Positions 40,901 through 55,900 of a DNA stretch of 64,000 bases are shown here, one piece after another. This stretch comes from Harmothoe impar (lineage: Eukaryota; Annelida; Polychaeta; Phyllodocida; Polynoidae). Every line of letters begins with the position of its first letter. Position 1 is the stretch's first letter. The notes beneath the pieces were generated by a model that ran no database searches, was not told the DNA's origin, and saw only the letters and a program-made list of their open reading frames with translations. Where the stretch lies: the NCBI GenBank assembly GCA_947462335.1, contig OX381707.1:14227418-14291417 (forward strand), given 5' to 3'. The translations under genes and the position numbers were made by a program.

Positions 40901-43900
40901 TAAACCAAATTGATTTGATTTAATTAGTTGTTGGCAAAATTGATATAGAGTTATTAATCAATGTTATTTAAGGCATTCTCCTTATTGTGTTAGCAAAGGT
41001 TGATGCTTGTTGGAGAATTGGGAAATCTGATAGCAGCAATAATTGTCCTCCATGAGTGATTCATTAGGATTCAGCTCAGGAGCAGCTCTTAGTGCAGAGA
41101 GGTTAGGGAGTGATCATTTATTATCAACAGGGTTGGGGGCCAAAAATAGTTGGACCCCTTGACTTGGGAGGGGTGAAATTTTTTTTGACATCTTGACCGG
41201 GGGGGTGAAAATAACTTGAACCCCTCTTGGAGGGGTCAAACATTTTTTAACCTGTTTTGAGCCAAAAAGCCCACGCATAACTATGCCTCAAAGGGCCAGC
41301 GTGCGTGCCAATTTTCAACCCTTAAGGGGAGAGTGGAAAATAATGTTGACCCCTTGACCATGGGGGGGGGGTGTAAATAATTTCACACGCTTTGGGCGGA
41401 AACCCACCAACACCCTGTTCTTAGAAAATGAGGACTCCCTTATACTACACCAGTAGGCAACTGCTCGGGGATGTCACTTACAACTCCAGGTCACCCATTC
41501 TCTATGGTAGATAAAGTGGATAATAAGGGCATTCAATGATAAGTGAACATTTTCATTTAACAGGTCTTTGATTCTTGATGAATTCATTTGTGCTGACTAT
41601 ACTGCATGATGCAATGCTCATGTCATTGACGTAAACTGTTTTTAATTTATTTGCACAAACTATGTCTAAAGGGAATATTCCACTTACATTAGTCAGACCT
41701 AATTCCCTCAATGCCCTATTGGTGGGGAGCTCATGGGCCCATTTCTCAATGGGAAATGATCGCAAAACATCTCGTAAAATCATACACAGCAAATTGTCCA
41801 ATGCATGGCTTTCTTCCAGAGCTTTCGTCCAGAGCTAGTTTTCGTCCAGAGCTTTTGTCCAGAGAGAGGTGGGAGGCAGGGAGGGAGGTAGGCAGGGATG
41901 CAGGGAGGGAGGCAGGGAGGGAGGCAGGGAGGCAGGGAGAGATGATTTTTTGATAGCCATGTATAACTGGACTATTCAGCAAGATGTGAGGGGCTGCATG
42001 AATCGTTCACTGCTATATTTAAGGGTCAAATCATACACAACAAATTGTCAAATGCATGGCTTTCGTCCAGAGCTTTCATCCAGTGCTAACTTTCTTTTGT
42101 CCAAAGACAGGGGGAAGGCAGGGAGGCAGGGGGCAGGGAGGAAGGCAGGGAGGCAGGGAGGTAGGCAGGGAGGCAGGGAAGCAGGGACGCAGGGAGGCAG
42201 GGACGCAGGGAGGCAGAGAGGGATGATTATTTAATAGCCATGTATACCTGGACGATCCAGCAAGATGTAAGGGGCTGCATGAATCGTTCAAAGTTGAGAA
42301 ATTGGCCCCAGGAATTAAATCCAGTGTGCCCTTTCCTGTGCATAAGCACTTATGGTTTATATTATTCTCTCACCTGGTTGGATAATAATTATGACTAAAT
42401 GTAATGTTAAAAAATTACCATATCCTAATGTAGCCTAGTAGTTTAGATTACTGTGCCACACTAACTAATGCTCCTATGCTCTCAATTCAATTTCAATTTC
42501 AAGGATTTTTATTGCCACCATTGATTACATTTTCTTCAGTGCCAATAATTGGAGGACCTATCCTTCGGAAATCGCTTAACTCAGCACATGTATGTATACA
42601 TACATTTATAGTCCATACAAAGGCAATTACATTTTTATATGTGTAAGATGAGCTTCTAGCCAGGAGTTGTATTTGTCATAATGGCATAGTGTAGATGTTG
42701 AATACAGGTCTTACTTTTAAACTATATGCCTTGGATAGAGTGTTGCCACATCAACTTCTGATTTGTTAGAAACTGTAAACATATTAAAGTTAATTTCCAG
42801 GGTAACACCCAAGTATCAGGCCTACCCTACATTGTCATGTGTATAGTCTTCATTAAGACTAATGGTCCAACTACCATTCCGCCATCCCTGAGGGGCAATA
42901 GAGCACATACATACTCTACAGGGCCACCCCTTGAGGGAGGCCCACACCTCCAGTACTGTCATTAATTTTGCACAAGTTCTAAAATAGTTAATAGTCTGGC
43001 TTTTTATTTTTTATGGAATACAGCAGTCCCATTGACTTAACCAAAGAGGTCCGTATTTCACTCCCCAAGTGAAATAACCCATGTCTGTATTCATGACCCT
43101 GTGACGTCATCAAAACGGCGGTTTGTTTAACATTTGAATGGCGTAGAAATACGTCATATTAGCCTATTTAGGCTCCCCCCTACCATAATTTTGGTATTTT
43201 TAATCGAAAAAGATAAAAAATAAACACAAAGGTACACTCATTTAAGTCTGTTGAGTGGGTTATTTCACTTGTTGACCCTGAGGTCAACTCGTGAAATAAC
43301 CCAGTCAACAGACTGAAACTCGTGCACCTTTGTCTATTTCTTGTTCCCTAAACCCCTCCTTGTCAGATCCTGGGGAATCTCTTGTGTGAGTTTTACATAT
43401 TTTGACATAGGCTGTGAATGCCACTACGAATCTATCATCTGTGATATAAAAGATGTTCTGATGGTGAAGGTCCCTGCATGCGACCAGCTCGCTACATACA
43501 GTATGATAAGGCACTGGTATAGGAAATAGTGGTGTTTGGTTTTGACCAGATGTATAAGTAGTAGGAATACAGTGAAGGAGCCTTATAGGCCTACAGAATG
43601 GTACTAGGCATATAACTACTTTCTACCACTAGCTGTATGCAGTATACAAGAGATGTGAAATGCCTTGTTCTCCATGCCCGTTGTGGTATGAACGGAGGTG
43701 CATGTGTTCACTGTAATAGACCTGGAATGTAACTCCTTGCGATCCTGTGCACACTTTGGAAACTCCTCTGTCTACATTTGTAGCTCTTATACATACATCA
43801 CATCGGTGAGAGGTTCATACAGGGTCATGTGGGGAACAGATTGGTGGCTTGCATCTACAACTCATACATTTGTCTCACACATTATAGATAACAGACGCTG

Positions 43901-46900
43901 GAGCAGGTGTTGGGTGATTTAAAGAGATTAACAACACTTCATCTTCCCTCCCCTCAGTACTCATGGAGATGGAGTTGGAGACAAGGGGCTACTCTTGTCT
44001 AGCACAGACCGGGGCAGGAAAACACTTTATGCTGATGAATGACTGTCTGGCAGGATTTTCGTTTTACAGCCAGACAGGGGTGGGTTGATATGAGAAGCCC
44101 ATGGTCTAACTCTCGTCCCCAAATCTTTCCGAAGGAAGGCTCTGGTAAAAGCCATATGACCTTGAACTTGGGATTTTGCTGGGTTTGGGCAGTCCCTATG
44201 GTTAGCTTGGAACCAGTGAACAGGAAGCAGAATGTTTGATGGTAGTTTTACCATCAAACCTTCTGCTTCCATTTCTGGTTCCTGTTCGCTGGTTCCAAGC
44301 TAACTATATGGACTGCCCAAACCCAGCTAAATGCCAAGTTTAAGGTCATATGGCTGTTACCAGAGCCCTCCTTTGGAAGGACCTATCTACAAGCCTAGTT
44401 CATAAAAAACTATAGCAACATTCTATAGACCCACATTGCAAGTGAGTTTCCATGAAATATGATCATAAACACAGGACACTGATGAGTGACCAGTGCATGA
44501 CTGATATAAGGCATTCAATGGCTGAATAGAAGAGGACATGCTGGAGCATAATGAGTAAATAACGGGATACTTCACAGTAATAAATCACATTGGTTAACCC
44601 CTAAAGCCACAGGCACACTCTTCATTCTTCTATACCATGACTTTGAGAAGTACTGTAAATTCTCGTGCATAGGCCTAACTTACCTATATAGATAATCCGC
44701 ATCAAATTTGGGAAAAGCGTGTAAGCCTCACTGAAGATCTGATCATGGTGACCTTGGTATTGTATCATACTAGCAACAACCCGTGTATAAGCCTCAGACC
44801 ATCTCTGGGCCGGGCCTATAAGCTGCGTACTAGCTGCAGCTTCTACACAAGAATTAACTGTAGTTGGAGACAACTGACTGCCGCTGTCTGAGGCATCTAA
44901 AGGTCCCCACCACCCCTATTTATAGGGCTGAGTACCTGTCTTGACTCCACTCTGACTGTCCCTGGAGGGATACCGAGATTGACGCATTTAAGCCAAGATC
45001 TGGGTATTAAAAGGTTTTGTGGTGATGAATTGCTGTCTGGCTTAGTACCTTCAGACAGGAATAGGTGAATACAGAATCCACATGGTCCCGTATGAACCTA
45101 TAGTATATCAGCATTGACAGGCTCATAGTTCATAACAGGTTAAACCCCCAGCGCCCCTATATATATAGGGCTGAGCACCTATCCTTTTTCCGCTCCGACT
45201 GTCACTGGAGGGCTACCGAGATCTTTGCCTTTAAGGTAGCAGTCACAGAGCTACTAGTTAAGTGAGAAACATGAAGAGTCTCATGAATGAGGAGGAGTAA
45301 GCTCTATGACCAAGCATGAGTAGGTAGTGCTTCGATGGGGATGTACGTAAATGGGGTGCAGGTCAGCAGGGGTTATCTAGTTATCCATATCAGGCCCTGG
45401 ATGGCTGAGAAAAAGATGAAGCATGGTAAGTAGACAAAGTAATTCACTCTACCTGGTTTCACCCTCCAGCCGCAAGGGCAGTCTTCTTCTTCCGCACCTT
45501 GGCATAGAACCTAGCCATGCACCTGCTGTACCCTAAAAAGGGATATTTGTATATAGCCATTTTCTAATGCCCAATCTCATACCTGTTTCAAGGCTATTTC
45601 TGCCTGTCAAACAGCTAACCTGTCGGATTTCCCAGTTTACAGCTGTGATCCAAGCTTTAGCTGTTTGTAACACTGACATTATCTGCCTGGCTTTATACAT
45701 CCTTCCTCTTCAGTTATATCTGATATTGTTGCCAGAAAATGTTTCCCGTATACCTGTGTAATAAATGTAATCCTGGATGGAATAGGGCTACTCCTTAATC
45801 AGTCAACTGATTTACGGGTGAGGTTTTTTCTTTACCTTTTAATTTCTATATCGGTCAGGTTCCACCATGGGTTCCCGGGATCACCGATTGGCCTGGGAAA
45901 AAAAAAATATTGGTTTGTAGTGTTGGGAGGATACAACGCCCCGTCCACTTTGCTCACAGTCAACTGATTTACACCAGTATACATATATTATGAATACACA
46001 TTGAGGTGGCCAATCAAAACGTCTTTGACCGGGCGCCAGCTCTGACCGGGTGACATCTTTCACAGGATGCCAGATTTGACCGGCTGACATGAAACGGTTT
46101 ATTTAGGGCAGGCAAAGCCATATATGAAGATACAACCACCACCATTTTATTTATCCCTTACATATCAAAGAAGAAATGTTTTTTTCTTAAATTTTTTTTT
46201 TTATGGTGGCCGGTCAAAGCTGGCACAAGGTCAAAGCTGGCACCCAGGTCAAAGCTGGCACCTGGTCAAAGCTGGCACCTGGTCAAAGCTGGCACCCAGT
46301 CAAAGCTGGCACTCTGTCAAAGCTGGCACCCGGTCAAAGATGTTTTAATTGGCCTGATCTCATGAGACACAGCCACAGACAAAGGGTTTGAGAACAGTGA
46401 ATCTTTAGCTTATATGATGTGAACACCACAGTAAGGGATCCTGATAACCCCCTCTGCAGCAGGATGCAAAGTATTTTATACCTACAAAGGGCTGTCACAG
46501 AAAACAATGTTAGAAATATTGTTAATTTACATTAGTACTTAATGTTATTTAATAAGTTATGTTAATATTAACGTGAATTTAATGGTACACTTAAAGTTTT
46601 CAAATTTTACGTTAACATCTTCAAATTTAAGGTTTTTACTCGAAATATCAGCACCATGTCACCATAGTTACATTGTTAAACTTACATTTTTTTCTATGTA
46701 ACTACCCCCAGGATACACTAAAAGCACAACAGGAAGGCACACAGACCCTACGGAAGTCTCCTACTCCACAGTTCTGGGGTCCGGAGGAGACCTCTACATA
46801 GAATAGACAAATGAGGTATCTGTACATTTGCTGGGTAATGGCAGTTGACATAGTACATAGTGTTTAGGTAATTCTACATATTCCATTAGCATTTATAACG

Positions 46901-49900
46901 GAAGACATTTACACAATGTAAAATCTGTATCATGCCTTTGCTGCATTGACAGGAAGGATATTGTATTTATTCCAAAACATTTTACCTCTATGCAATAGTC
47001 ATTTTTATTTTGACTACCCCACAGACACTTATAAAATGATTCAAATAGTTTATTATTAAGTCAGGTATAGTTGGGTTATTTAAACAGTCTTTCAGTTTTA
47101 GAAAGCTGAATACGATGCCCTTCAATTGGGTGCTGCAATACCAAAACATTTGTTGCACCTGTTATATGTGACAGACAGTTTGGGACCAGCTGTATCATCC
47201 CCCTTAAAGAATCGTACAATCCAATCAAAATACATTTCCCCAAAGACCTCTGAGAATACCAAGGTTCCTATAGCTATTCCTCACCCCATGAGCTATTATG
47301 TCTAAGCTGGTCATAACACTGTGTCATAAAGGCCTATAAAGGGGTCAATTATACAGACATCTTTAGCAAGAAATACAGCTTTTTCTTGGTGTAAGATGCA
47401 CCTGCACATTATACCAGAAGAGAGGATGCAATGCTAACTGTAAGCCTAGCCCTCCGTGCTGCATTGACCTATGGTCTTTACTGTCTTTACTAACCCTGAT
47501 ATAGGACCTGTATGGTAGATATAGCCATGCCTGGTTGGCACACCCATACCTAGAGAAATGGGCCAGAAACATGCAAGTTCTCCATTTTGATGTTTTATGA
47601 TGGGGCTTAAACTAAGCCTCAAGCCTGGCTACCTGCCTAGTATATCCTTCATGGCCTCGTTGTAGGATAGCCTAAATGCCTGTTATTATGGAGTTCTTAA
47701 CACAGATTATGTGACAACCCTCCCCTAACCTGACCCGTTGATGTACAGAGCCTCTAATGCAGTAATATTATGAATAGGCCATTGACAATTAACCTCAAAG
47801 CTAATCCTTTTAGAATGGTATAGTGCTTGAATGAACTCCTCTACATAATTATGGGTTTCTCAAGGATCATCTTCAGTACAGTAGGTTGAGTGTTCTGGAG
47901 GTGTATTTTCTAAAGCATTTATATAACCTTGATTTGGTACCAGGTAGAAAACTGGAGGTTAAATGTGGTTAGCAATACAATCGTTTTCATAATTGAATAT
48001 TTTCACTTTAAAGTGATAATTTAGGAAATAATTTAATTCCCTTTGTTGAAGTTCACCAACTAGACCAGAAAAGAAAATCTGCAGGGACTCATAACGCTGC
48101 TGCTCCTACTGGAAATGAAGATCTCGCTCTGAGGTTATTGACAATACTGTACACCTGTAGGCAATTGTCTAAAAGGTAGAAAGAACATTCACATGAGAAC
48201 AAGTAGGGAACGGAGGAAGGGATGGAATGAATACTAATATGGTTTCTCTTAGTAAACTGCTTCTGCATATTTTTATTTTATTAGTTCATCCTGTAAGTGG
48301 TAAGATTAATTAATCAATGTTATTGAAGATATTAATTGTTTTAGCAAAGGTTGATGCTTTAGGGAGAATTGGGAAACCTGATAGCAGCCATTATCATCCT
48401 CCATGAGTGATTCATAAAGATTCAGCTCAGAAGCGTCTATTGGTGTTGTAGGGAGGGACTAAGCCAGTAGGCACCTGCTCATGGATGTCACTAACCACTC
48501 CCAGACACCCAATACTAGACAATCATAGAGTAGATATTCTGATACAGTAGTGCACCAAATTATCAATGGTACACCATAACAGGTTGGGTTGAGTCTAATA
48601 AATTTGATATTGCCCTTAATTTTGATCTTGACTCTCTGTATTGTCAGACTATTATCAGTGAATAATGCTATTCATATCATTAATAATGCTATACTCTTAG
48701 AGCTTTGAAAAGGAGGCTTCAAGAGGAACTATACCTCAAGTATCCTGCTGATGCTTACTTCTTTTTTCAATCTGTTTGCTTATAATCCTGGTTCTCATGA
48801 TCTATTCTAATATACAACAACCCATTAGAAGGGGACAGAGAAGCCAATAAGTCTGACTAGACCTCCAATCGGGAGCCCAACTTAAGAAGAATTGGCAAGA
48901 AGGCTTCAGGGAGTGGTCATTTTTTAAGAACAGGGGGGGGGGTTGGTGCATTTTAGTTCGAGCGGGTCAAAAGATTTTTGGTATCCCCCTCAGGCAAGTT
49001 GAAATTGAGCGCGGCGACCCCTTTGAGCTATAGTAACAATGAGCTGCAATTTTTTGCTCCCCCCCCTCATAAGGGGTCCAAATTCTTTTGGCCCCCCCTT
49101 CAAGGGGTCCAAATATTTATGGTCCCCCCCCAAATCCACCACCCCCCTCCCCCTCCTAATGTTAAAAAATTACCACTCCTTAGGTTGTCTTGGTGTAGTG
49201 CTAATGGCTTAGCTATCCTAGCACTGAAGTGTTTTAAACGTCCATGGCATGTGGCCTTCAATGAATGAATATAGTTGTGCTTGTACAACATAGTGGTAAG
49301 CATTTAGTTTCTTTATCTCATACATTATCTTGAAATAATGACTATACTTATACTATATTCAATGTTCTCTATAGAACTAATAACCCCTCTTACCATTGCA
49401 GACCCACATCAGCAGAGGTCTCTAGGTGGTCTATTATGGATGATACCCCCTGTGAGACATGTCAGTCACGTTGTAGAGTCCCTCCTGTAGACAGCAGCAC
49501 AGGTCAATGCCCTATCTTAGAGCTCCTTTGAGAATTACACCCACTTCTCCATTTTCTACCCATATGCACATCTATTCATCATGTAGTTCTTTGACTATTG
49601 GGACTCTCTTTCTCTCAGTTTGATGTGATATATTACAAAATTGATGAAAAAACGCCTACATCACTTCCCATTTCAGAGCACTAGTCAATGCTGCACTTTG
49701 TCTCTTGCTTCTTCTCATTCTTTACAGATGCACTTGTTTTCTATAAACACCTCAAATTTCCTCTTCAAGGTCATCTTCAAATGTCATACTGAGGCTAACA
49801 CGCTCCCAAAGAGAGCCCTTAAAGGGTTAGGATCAAACTCTTAGTAGTCATTTAGATGTAGAGAAGTGTCTCCTGTGGGGACAAGTATTCAAAATAGTCA

Positions 49901-52900
49901 CAGTGACCGTGATTTAGTGGTTGTAGACTGTTGACCTGGGTGGTCAGGGTCACTCCGGGTTTATGAACTTGCCTATTTAGAATGCTCAGCTATACATTTC
50001 CATCTCATACTACACTCCTAAACACCCTCTATATAGTATACTGTTATCTACTACACTTAGAAAATGTAAAGAGACACAGATATAAAAAGCTTTGTGATAA
50101 TGGATTGCCGTCTGGCCAGATTTACTTAGTACCTCAAAACAGGGGTGGGTGGAAACAGGAAACACTTGGACTGAACTGATGAGCTAGTACCTCTGCTGTG
50201 CCAGCCCTAGACGTCGCTCCACAATATGCACTTCCAGTTCATAACAGGTCACAGCAGCAGTCCCAAGAGAGTTTCCCTGAAGCATAATGACAGGGCACAA
50301 GGGACTGATGAGGGGGAGTGGGTCCTACAGCCAGGGCATGAGGGGACAGTGGATGTAGACCTTGGATGTAGGTAAATGGGATGTAGGTCAGCAGGGTTAT
50401 CAGGTTACCTATATGAGGCACTGGATGGCCGAAGAGGAGAAGAGGGATGATAAGTAGATAAACAGCTACTTCACCTTACCTGGTTTTAACCTCTGACCCA
50501 AAGTGCACCATCCATCCTGTTTTACCTCCCAGTCCCCATGCTGCCTTCCGATGTTTAGAACCACATCTCTCATGGTCCTTGAGGCAATGTTGATGTAATC
50601 ATATTATACTTCATAGACTTTTATTTTGTCAACAGCATTCCCTCAATCCCAAATTCATCATCTTGCACAAGTTTAGATACACACAAACAGTATCTGAGAA
50701 GTTCTGATTGTCCTTCTACTATAAAGGCATCCTCTAGAATGACGGGTCCTGAAATTGGTTCCCTAATAATAAGACATAGGCCTGTCCAGTCACACACACA
50801 CCACTATATGTGGGAGGGCTTTAGCTGATACCAGGGCCGTAAGTGTCTGAATAGAATATGTATTCAATTTGGCCAAGTTGAAAAGGACACAGAGATGTAG
50901 GTAGGGAGATCTTGTATTGTCAATTTTAATGAGCAAGGAGGACCAGTGGTTGGAAAGCAAAGTCAGATCTTCCGATTAAAAGCATTGATATACCTGGCAA
51001 TGCAATACAAATTTACCCTTATACTAAGGATATGAAAAAGGTCAAGATGAATCATATAAAAAAACTGCAATGACAGCATACTGTACAATACGACTTCTAT
51101 CTCCCTCAATTACCATAATGTATACATGTACCTAGTGCAAAAGGCATGCCAATTCCACCAATGAGGCTACACCCATATTGGATACAGATTTATAGTGAAT
51201 GAAGCCAACCAGCCTGCTTTAGTGAGGCTTTACTGATGGGCAATAACTGTATGAAAGTGCCCCTTCATGTAACCAGAGACTCCACTACAGGTTGTCACAG
51301 CAAGCTGCACCTAATTAAGTACACATCCATGGTACAGGACATGGCTATAAGAGGAACATTACTATACTACTTTTTAGTTATAGTTAATTAAGGGTTTCCT
51401 TATCCAAGGAAACTGTTTAAGCCTTGTATTTTTATAGTTCATAGGGCCTCCATGAGTGGTCAATGGGTATACCTTAGGTATGCAGCGATCTGTAAGGACA
51501 AAACACACTGATGTCTAGAGTGGTGGGTTGCTTTTTTGGGGGAAAAGGGATAGAGTAGTATCTTGCTTTCTCTATATCAGCATTTAAGTATTTCTGTCAT
51601 TATGATTTAATGAATCATTCCATTGACAATGAAAGCTAACAAAAGCATCAGTACAAAACTGTACAAAACTATCTCACTGCCATATATCATCTTTGGGAGC
51701 TGTCTAAGGGACTTATATGGTCCTCCTATTTAAAGCACATTTATAATACTGGACACATTTGCATAAATCCAGAGAAAGTTATGATGGAGAAAGCAGAAAA
51801 AACGAATGGGGTTAACCAAAAAATGCTAATGCAGTTTCACTGGTTATTGAAAAATCCAATTATAGGATGGTGAAAAATTGGATTAAGATCATAAAGGGTT
51901 GCCTATATCTTCACTTTTTCATACAAAGCCAAAGGTCACCATATGAAGGGGATGAAAATCCTATGAAAGCGAAAATTTAATGAACAGTATGAGTGATTTA
52001 TTAATATTAAGTGTAGCAGCATATATCAGTATAGGGAGCAACAACTGTTATAGTAGGCACTACCTCCCAAGGGTGCAACTCCAATACACTCAATGGTAGA
52101 CAATCACAGGACAAATATCCCATTGTAGCAGTGTGCAGAATTTTGAATGAACAACATCAACTGTTACATTATTTTGTGCATCTAGAACAACTTTTGTGCT
52201 AGCTATAAATAGTATATACTATTATATATATATACATAGTGCAGCTATAACATACCTTCCTTTATGTTTCTAATGTAGGGATTACCTTTCATTGAACAAT
52301 GTCCAGTATAGTAGCGTACAGCCAATCCTAGTCAACTCACCATAGGAAACACAAATTTATTTTAAAAGCATGGAGATCAAAGTTTACACAAATTAATACA
52401 GTGTAACAGCAAGGCTATACTCCTTCACCAATATACATCTTCAAGTGGTTGGCGCCCTTCTAAGATGTCTGCTGTCATGTTGTGTTCTTCAAACCCCTCT
52501 AGGATATCTGAGTAAAACAGTAACAGTGCTTTTTTGTTGCTGACTTGTTGTGCTTATCTTTGGGGTGCATCTGCTATTGAAGAGGCAAATAACGAAAGGA
52601 CTGAGAGGTTGTTGTTGGTTTAGGCTTACTGTCTTGCACTGTCCTCAGAAGAAAGCCAATGCATCAGGTCACTCACCTATGTATCTGCTGTCCAGCATCC
52701 CTATTCTACTAACGTGAAGTAAGCAGACACTATCATTGCATTAGTACTAGTTTTTTCTGCTCATACACTGAAAATCCATAGGTTGAAAGGGTTAGTCAGT
52801 ACAGACTATCCTAGGTTCATTATATTTTGTGTTAGTCACAATTGCAAAGTAATATTCAAAAATGACTGAGGGGTCAGTCAGTAGTGGCTAACCTAGGTTC

Positions 52901-55900
52901 ATCATTGGTGTTTTGTATTTGTGTACCATTAGTTGGTGCCACCTGTAAGATACTTTGATGACCACTTAGTGGCTCCCCCTGGAAATTAAAAGACTGAGGT
53001 GGGTTGGTCAGTACCGACCAACCTGATAATAATAACTTACCTAGGTTGGTCGTATAGGGAGCCAACAAATGACTAACTAGATTAGGTACTAGTGACTGAG
53101 ATATTGGTCATATAGGTAGCCTAGGAATATCAGTGCAGGTGGGTTTAAAGGAACTTTAGGGAAGCTCTTCGGGATGGAAGCAATGTTAGTATAGTGCTTA
53201 TTTGTATATATAACTTATAGTAGAATAAAGTTACGCTTCCTTTTGTTGGACAGATACAATATAGTTACAATAACTTGTGATACCTGATTGTGATATAGTT
53301 ACACCTTTATGACTACCTAGGACACAGGGGGTAAGCTAAGTGGACACCATTATCTGGATGTCAGACTGGCTTCCACCCTTGAGTAGGGCCCCCACTGGTG
53401 CTTAGATTAGATTAGTCACAGGGTAAGTTATTTGTCTTACCCCTATTGTTGTAGCCACAGGACATGACAGTATTCTTCAGGGAGGTGTTATGTTAGTATT
53501 CATTTCAGGTACTGTAATGTACAATATGTTTCAACAGTGAATTGAATAAGTGAATTGAATAAGAACATGAACCAATATAGTTTTAGGTTTCACACTTTCT
53601 TGATTTAAAAACAGAATGTTGACTATAATGAATATATCAGTGTTAATAACTTGTCGGATGCCTGATTTGTCTCGTGCTAACCTCCTTCACTGGCATTCAT
53701 ATCTATGAAGTCCTGACTATGTCACCATTGGAATCCTATGAAACCTACACCAGGTAGAAACCAGTCTATATAATATAAGATACTGTCATGTTTGATTATA
53801 GAGGCTGATGCATTACAATGCGTCTCCCTTCGCAAACACAGGTAATGCTGAGCCATGGGACCACTGATTGTAATGTCGTTATATACTCCAGCAGTAGCAG
53901 ACCCTGTAGGAGTCAAGTGGTAATGTGACATAGGCAAAAATTGAATTAAATCTATTAATTAGAAGTTGTAGATATATCTGGCTGACAGGAAACAAATAGT
54001 TTACCACATAAACTGCAGCGGTAGACAACATTAAGAGAGAACATTAAAGATTCATAGAATCATGAATGATCCGACACAAAAAGAACCAGCCTGCTGAATC
54101 ATGCGCCTAATAAGTGCCGATATAAGATATGAGCACCATGCCAATTGCCATAGTTACATCTTCATTTCCTGAGGCCAATTACTTATTCTTTGCTCCCATG
54201 CTAATATTCCAAGTGTATATACTATCTCATCAAATTTCACTTTGCGTTCTTGCTTACTTCAGCAGTTTATCTGCTAAATTATATAGTACCCCTCGGGGCA
54301 GACAACCACCATTTCTGTGTTTATCTTTTCAACAAGCCATCTGCTCAGAATTCTCCCACAGGGTTTACTAGCTACTGCGTTAGAAAAGAACAGTATTTAT
54401 CTTCACATAGGGACTAAAGGACTTTATTACAGTCAGAATTATGTTCTTGCCATCCCTCTGTCCTTCAGAATTATTTATATTATATACATACAGGATTCAC
54501 TGGAGCTTTTTTTCACAAATGTCTCCTGTCATCAAACAGTATACCGGCTCTAGCCGACCAACCTGATTTTGCTAAATGTTTCACCATACTGCAGTATTAT
54601 CTCTGGTGATAAAACATTTTTTGACAGTTTTTCCATAGGGAGGCATATTATGTAGCATTGCCCTGTACTTTTGCTATATTATCATACACACTTTCACTGC
54701 AGAGGTATAATAATGACATTGCTATAGTTTTTTATTTATATATTAGCTAGTTTGCCTTGATAATCACTGTAGGCTAGAAACCATAATCTTACAGCATTGA
54801 CTCATTCAGGACTACATTAAATTGATTGCTGGTTCTAATTTGAGTAAGTATCTGCAAGTTTTTTGAAGTGTGAAACTCACTGGTGCCAAGAATGTATGCT
54901 AGGTGGGATGTCACTATGTTAATAAGGGCTTTATCTGGTACCAGTCACTTCATCTAGCACGTTGAGAATAAACATAATATCCTATAATATGTTGTACCTA
55001 AACAATATTACATGATTTTCTCAAATTGAAAGTACTTCATGAGAAACTGGCCAAATCATAAGAAAGAAGAGGAGTGGGACCTCCCCACCCCATGCAATCT
55101 CCAACGCCCCATTAGGTACAATATAGTAACAATAACTTGTGATACCTGATTGTGATAAAGTAACACCTTCATGACTACTCTAGGACACAGTGGGTAAGCT
55201 AAGTTGACACTATCATCTGGATGTCAGACTGGCTTCCACCCTTGAGTAGGACCCCCACTGGTACTTAGATAAGATTAGTCACAGGGTGAGTTATTTGTCT
55301 TACCCCTATTGTTGTAGCCTCAGGACATGACAGTATTCTTCAGGGAGGTGTTATGTTAGTATTCATTTCAGGTACTTTATTGTACAATATGTTTCAACAG
55401 TGAATCAAATAAGTGAATTGAATAAGAACATGAACCGATGTATTTTTAGGTTTTACACTTTCTTGATTAAAAAACAGAATGTTGACTATAATGAATATAT
55501 CAGTGTTAATGACTTGTGGGATGCCTGATTTGTCTCGTGCCAACCTCCTTCACTGGCATTAAAATCTATAAAGTCCTGACTATGTCACCATTGGAATCCT
55601 ATGAAACTGGTCTATATAATATAACATACTGTCATGTTTGATTGTAGAGGCTGATGCAATACAATGTGTCTCCCTTTGCAAACACAGGTAATGCTGAGCC
55701 ATGGGACCACTGATTGTAATGTCGTTATATACTCCAGCAGTAGCAGACCCTGTAGGAGTCATGTGATAATGTGACATAGGCAAAAATTGAATTAAATCTA
55801 TTAATTTGAAGTTAGAGATATATCTGGCTGACAGGAAACAAATAGTTTACCACATAAACTGCAGGGGTAGACAAGAAGAGAACATTAAAGATTCATAGAA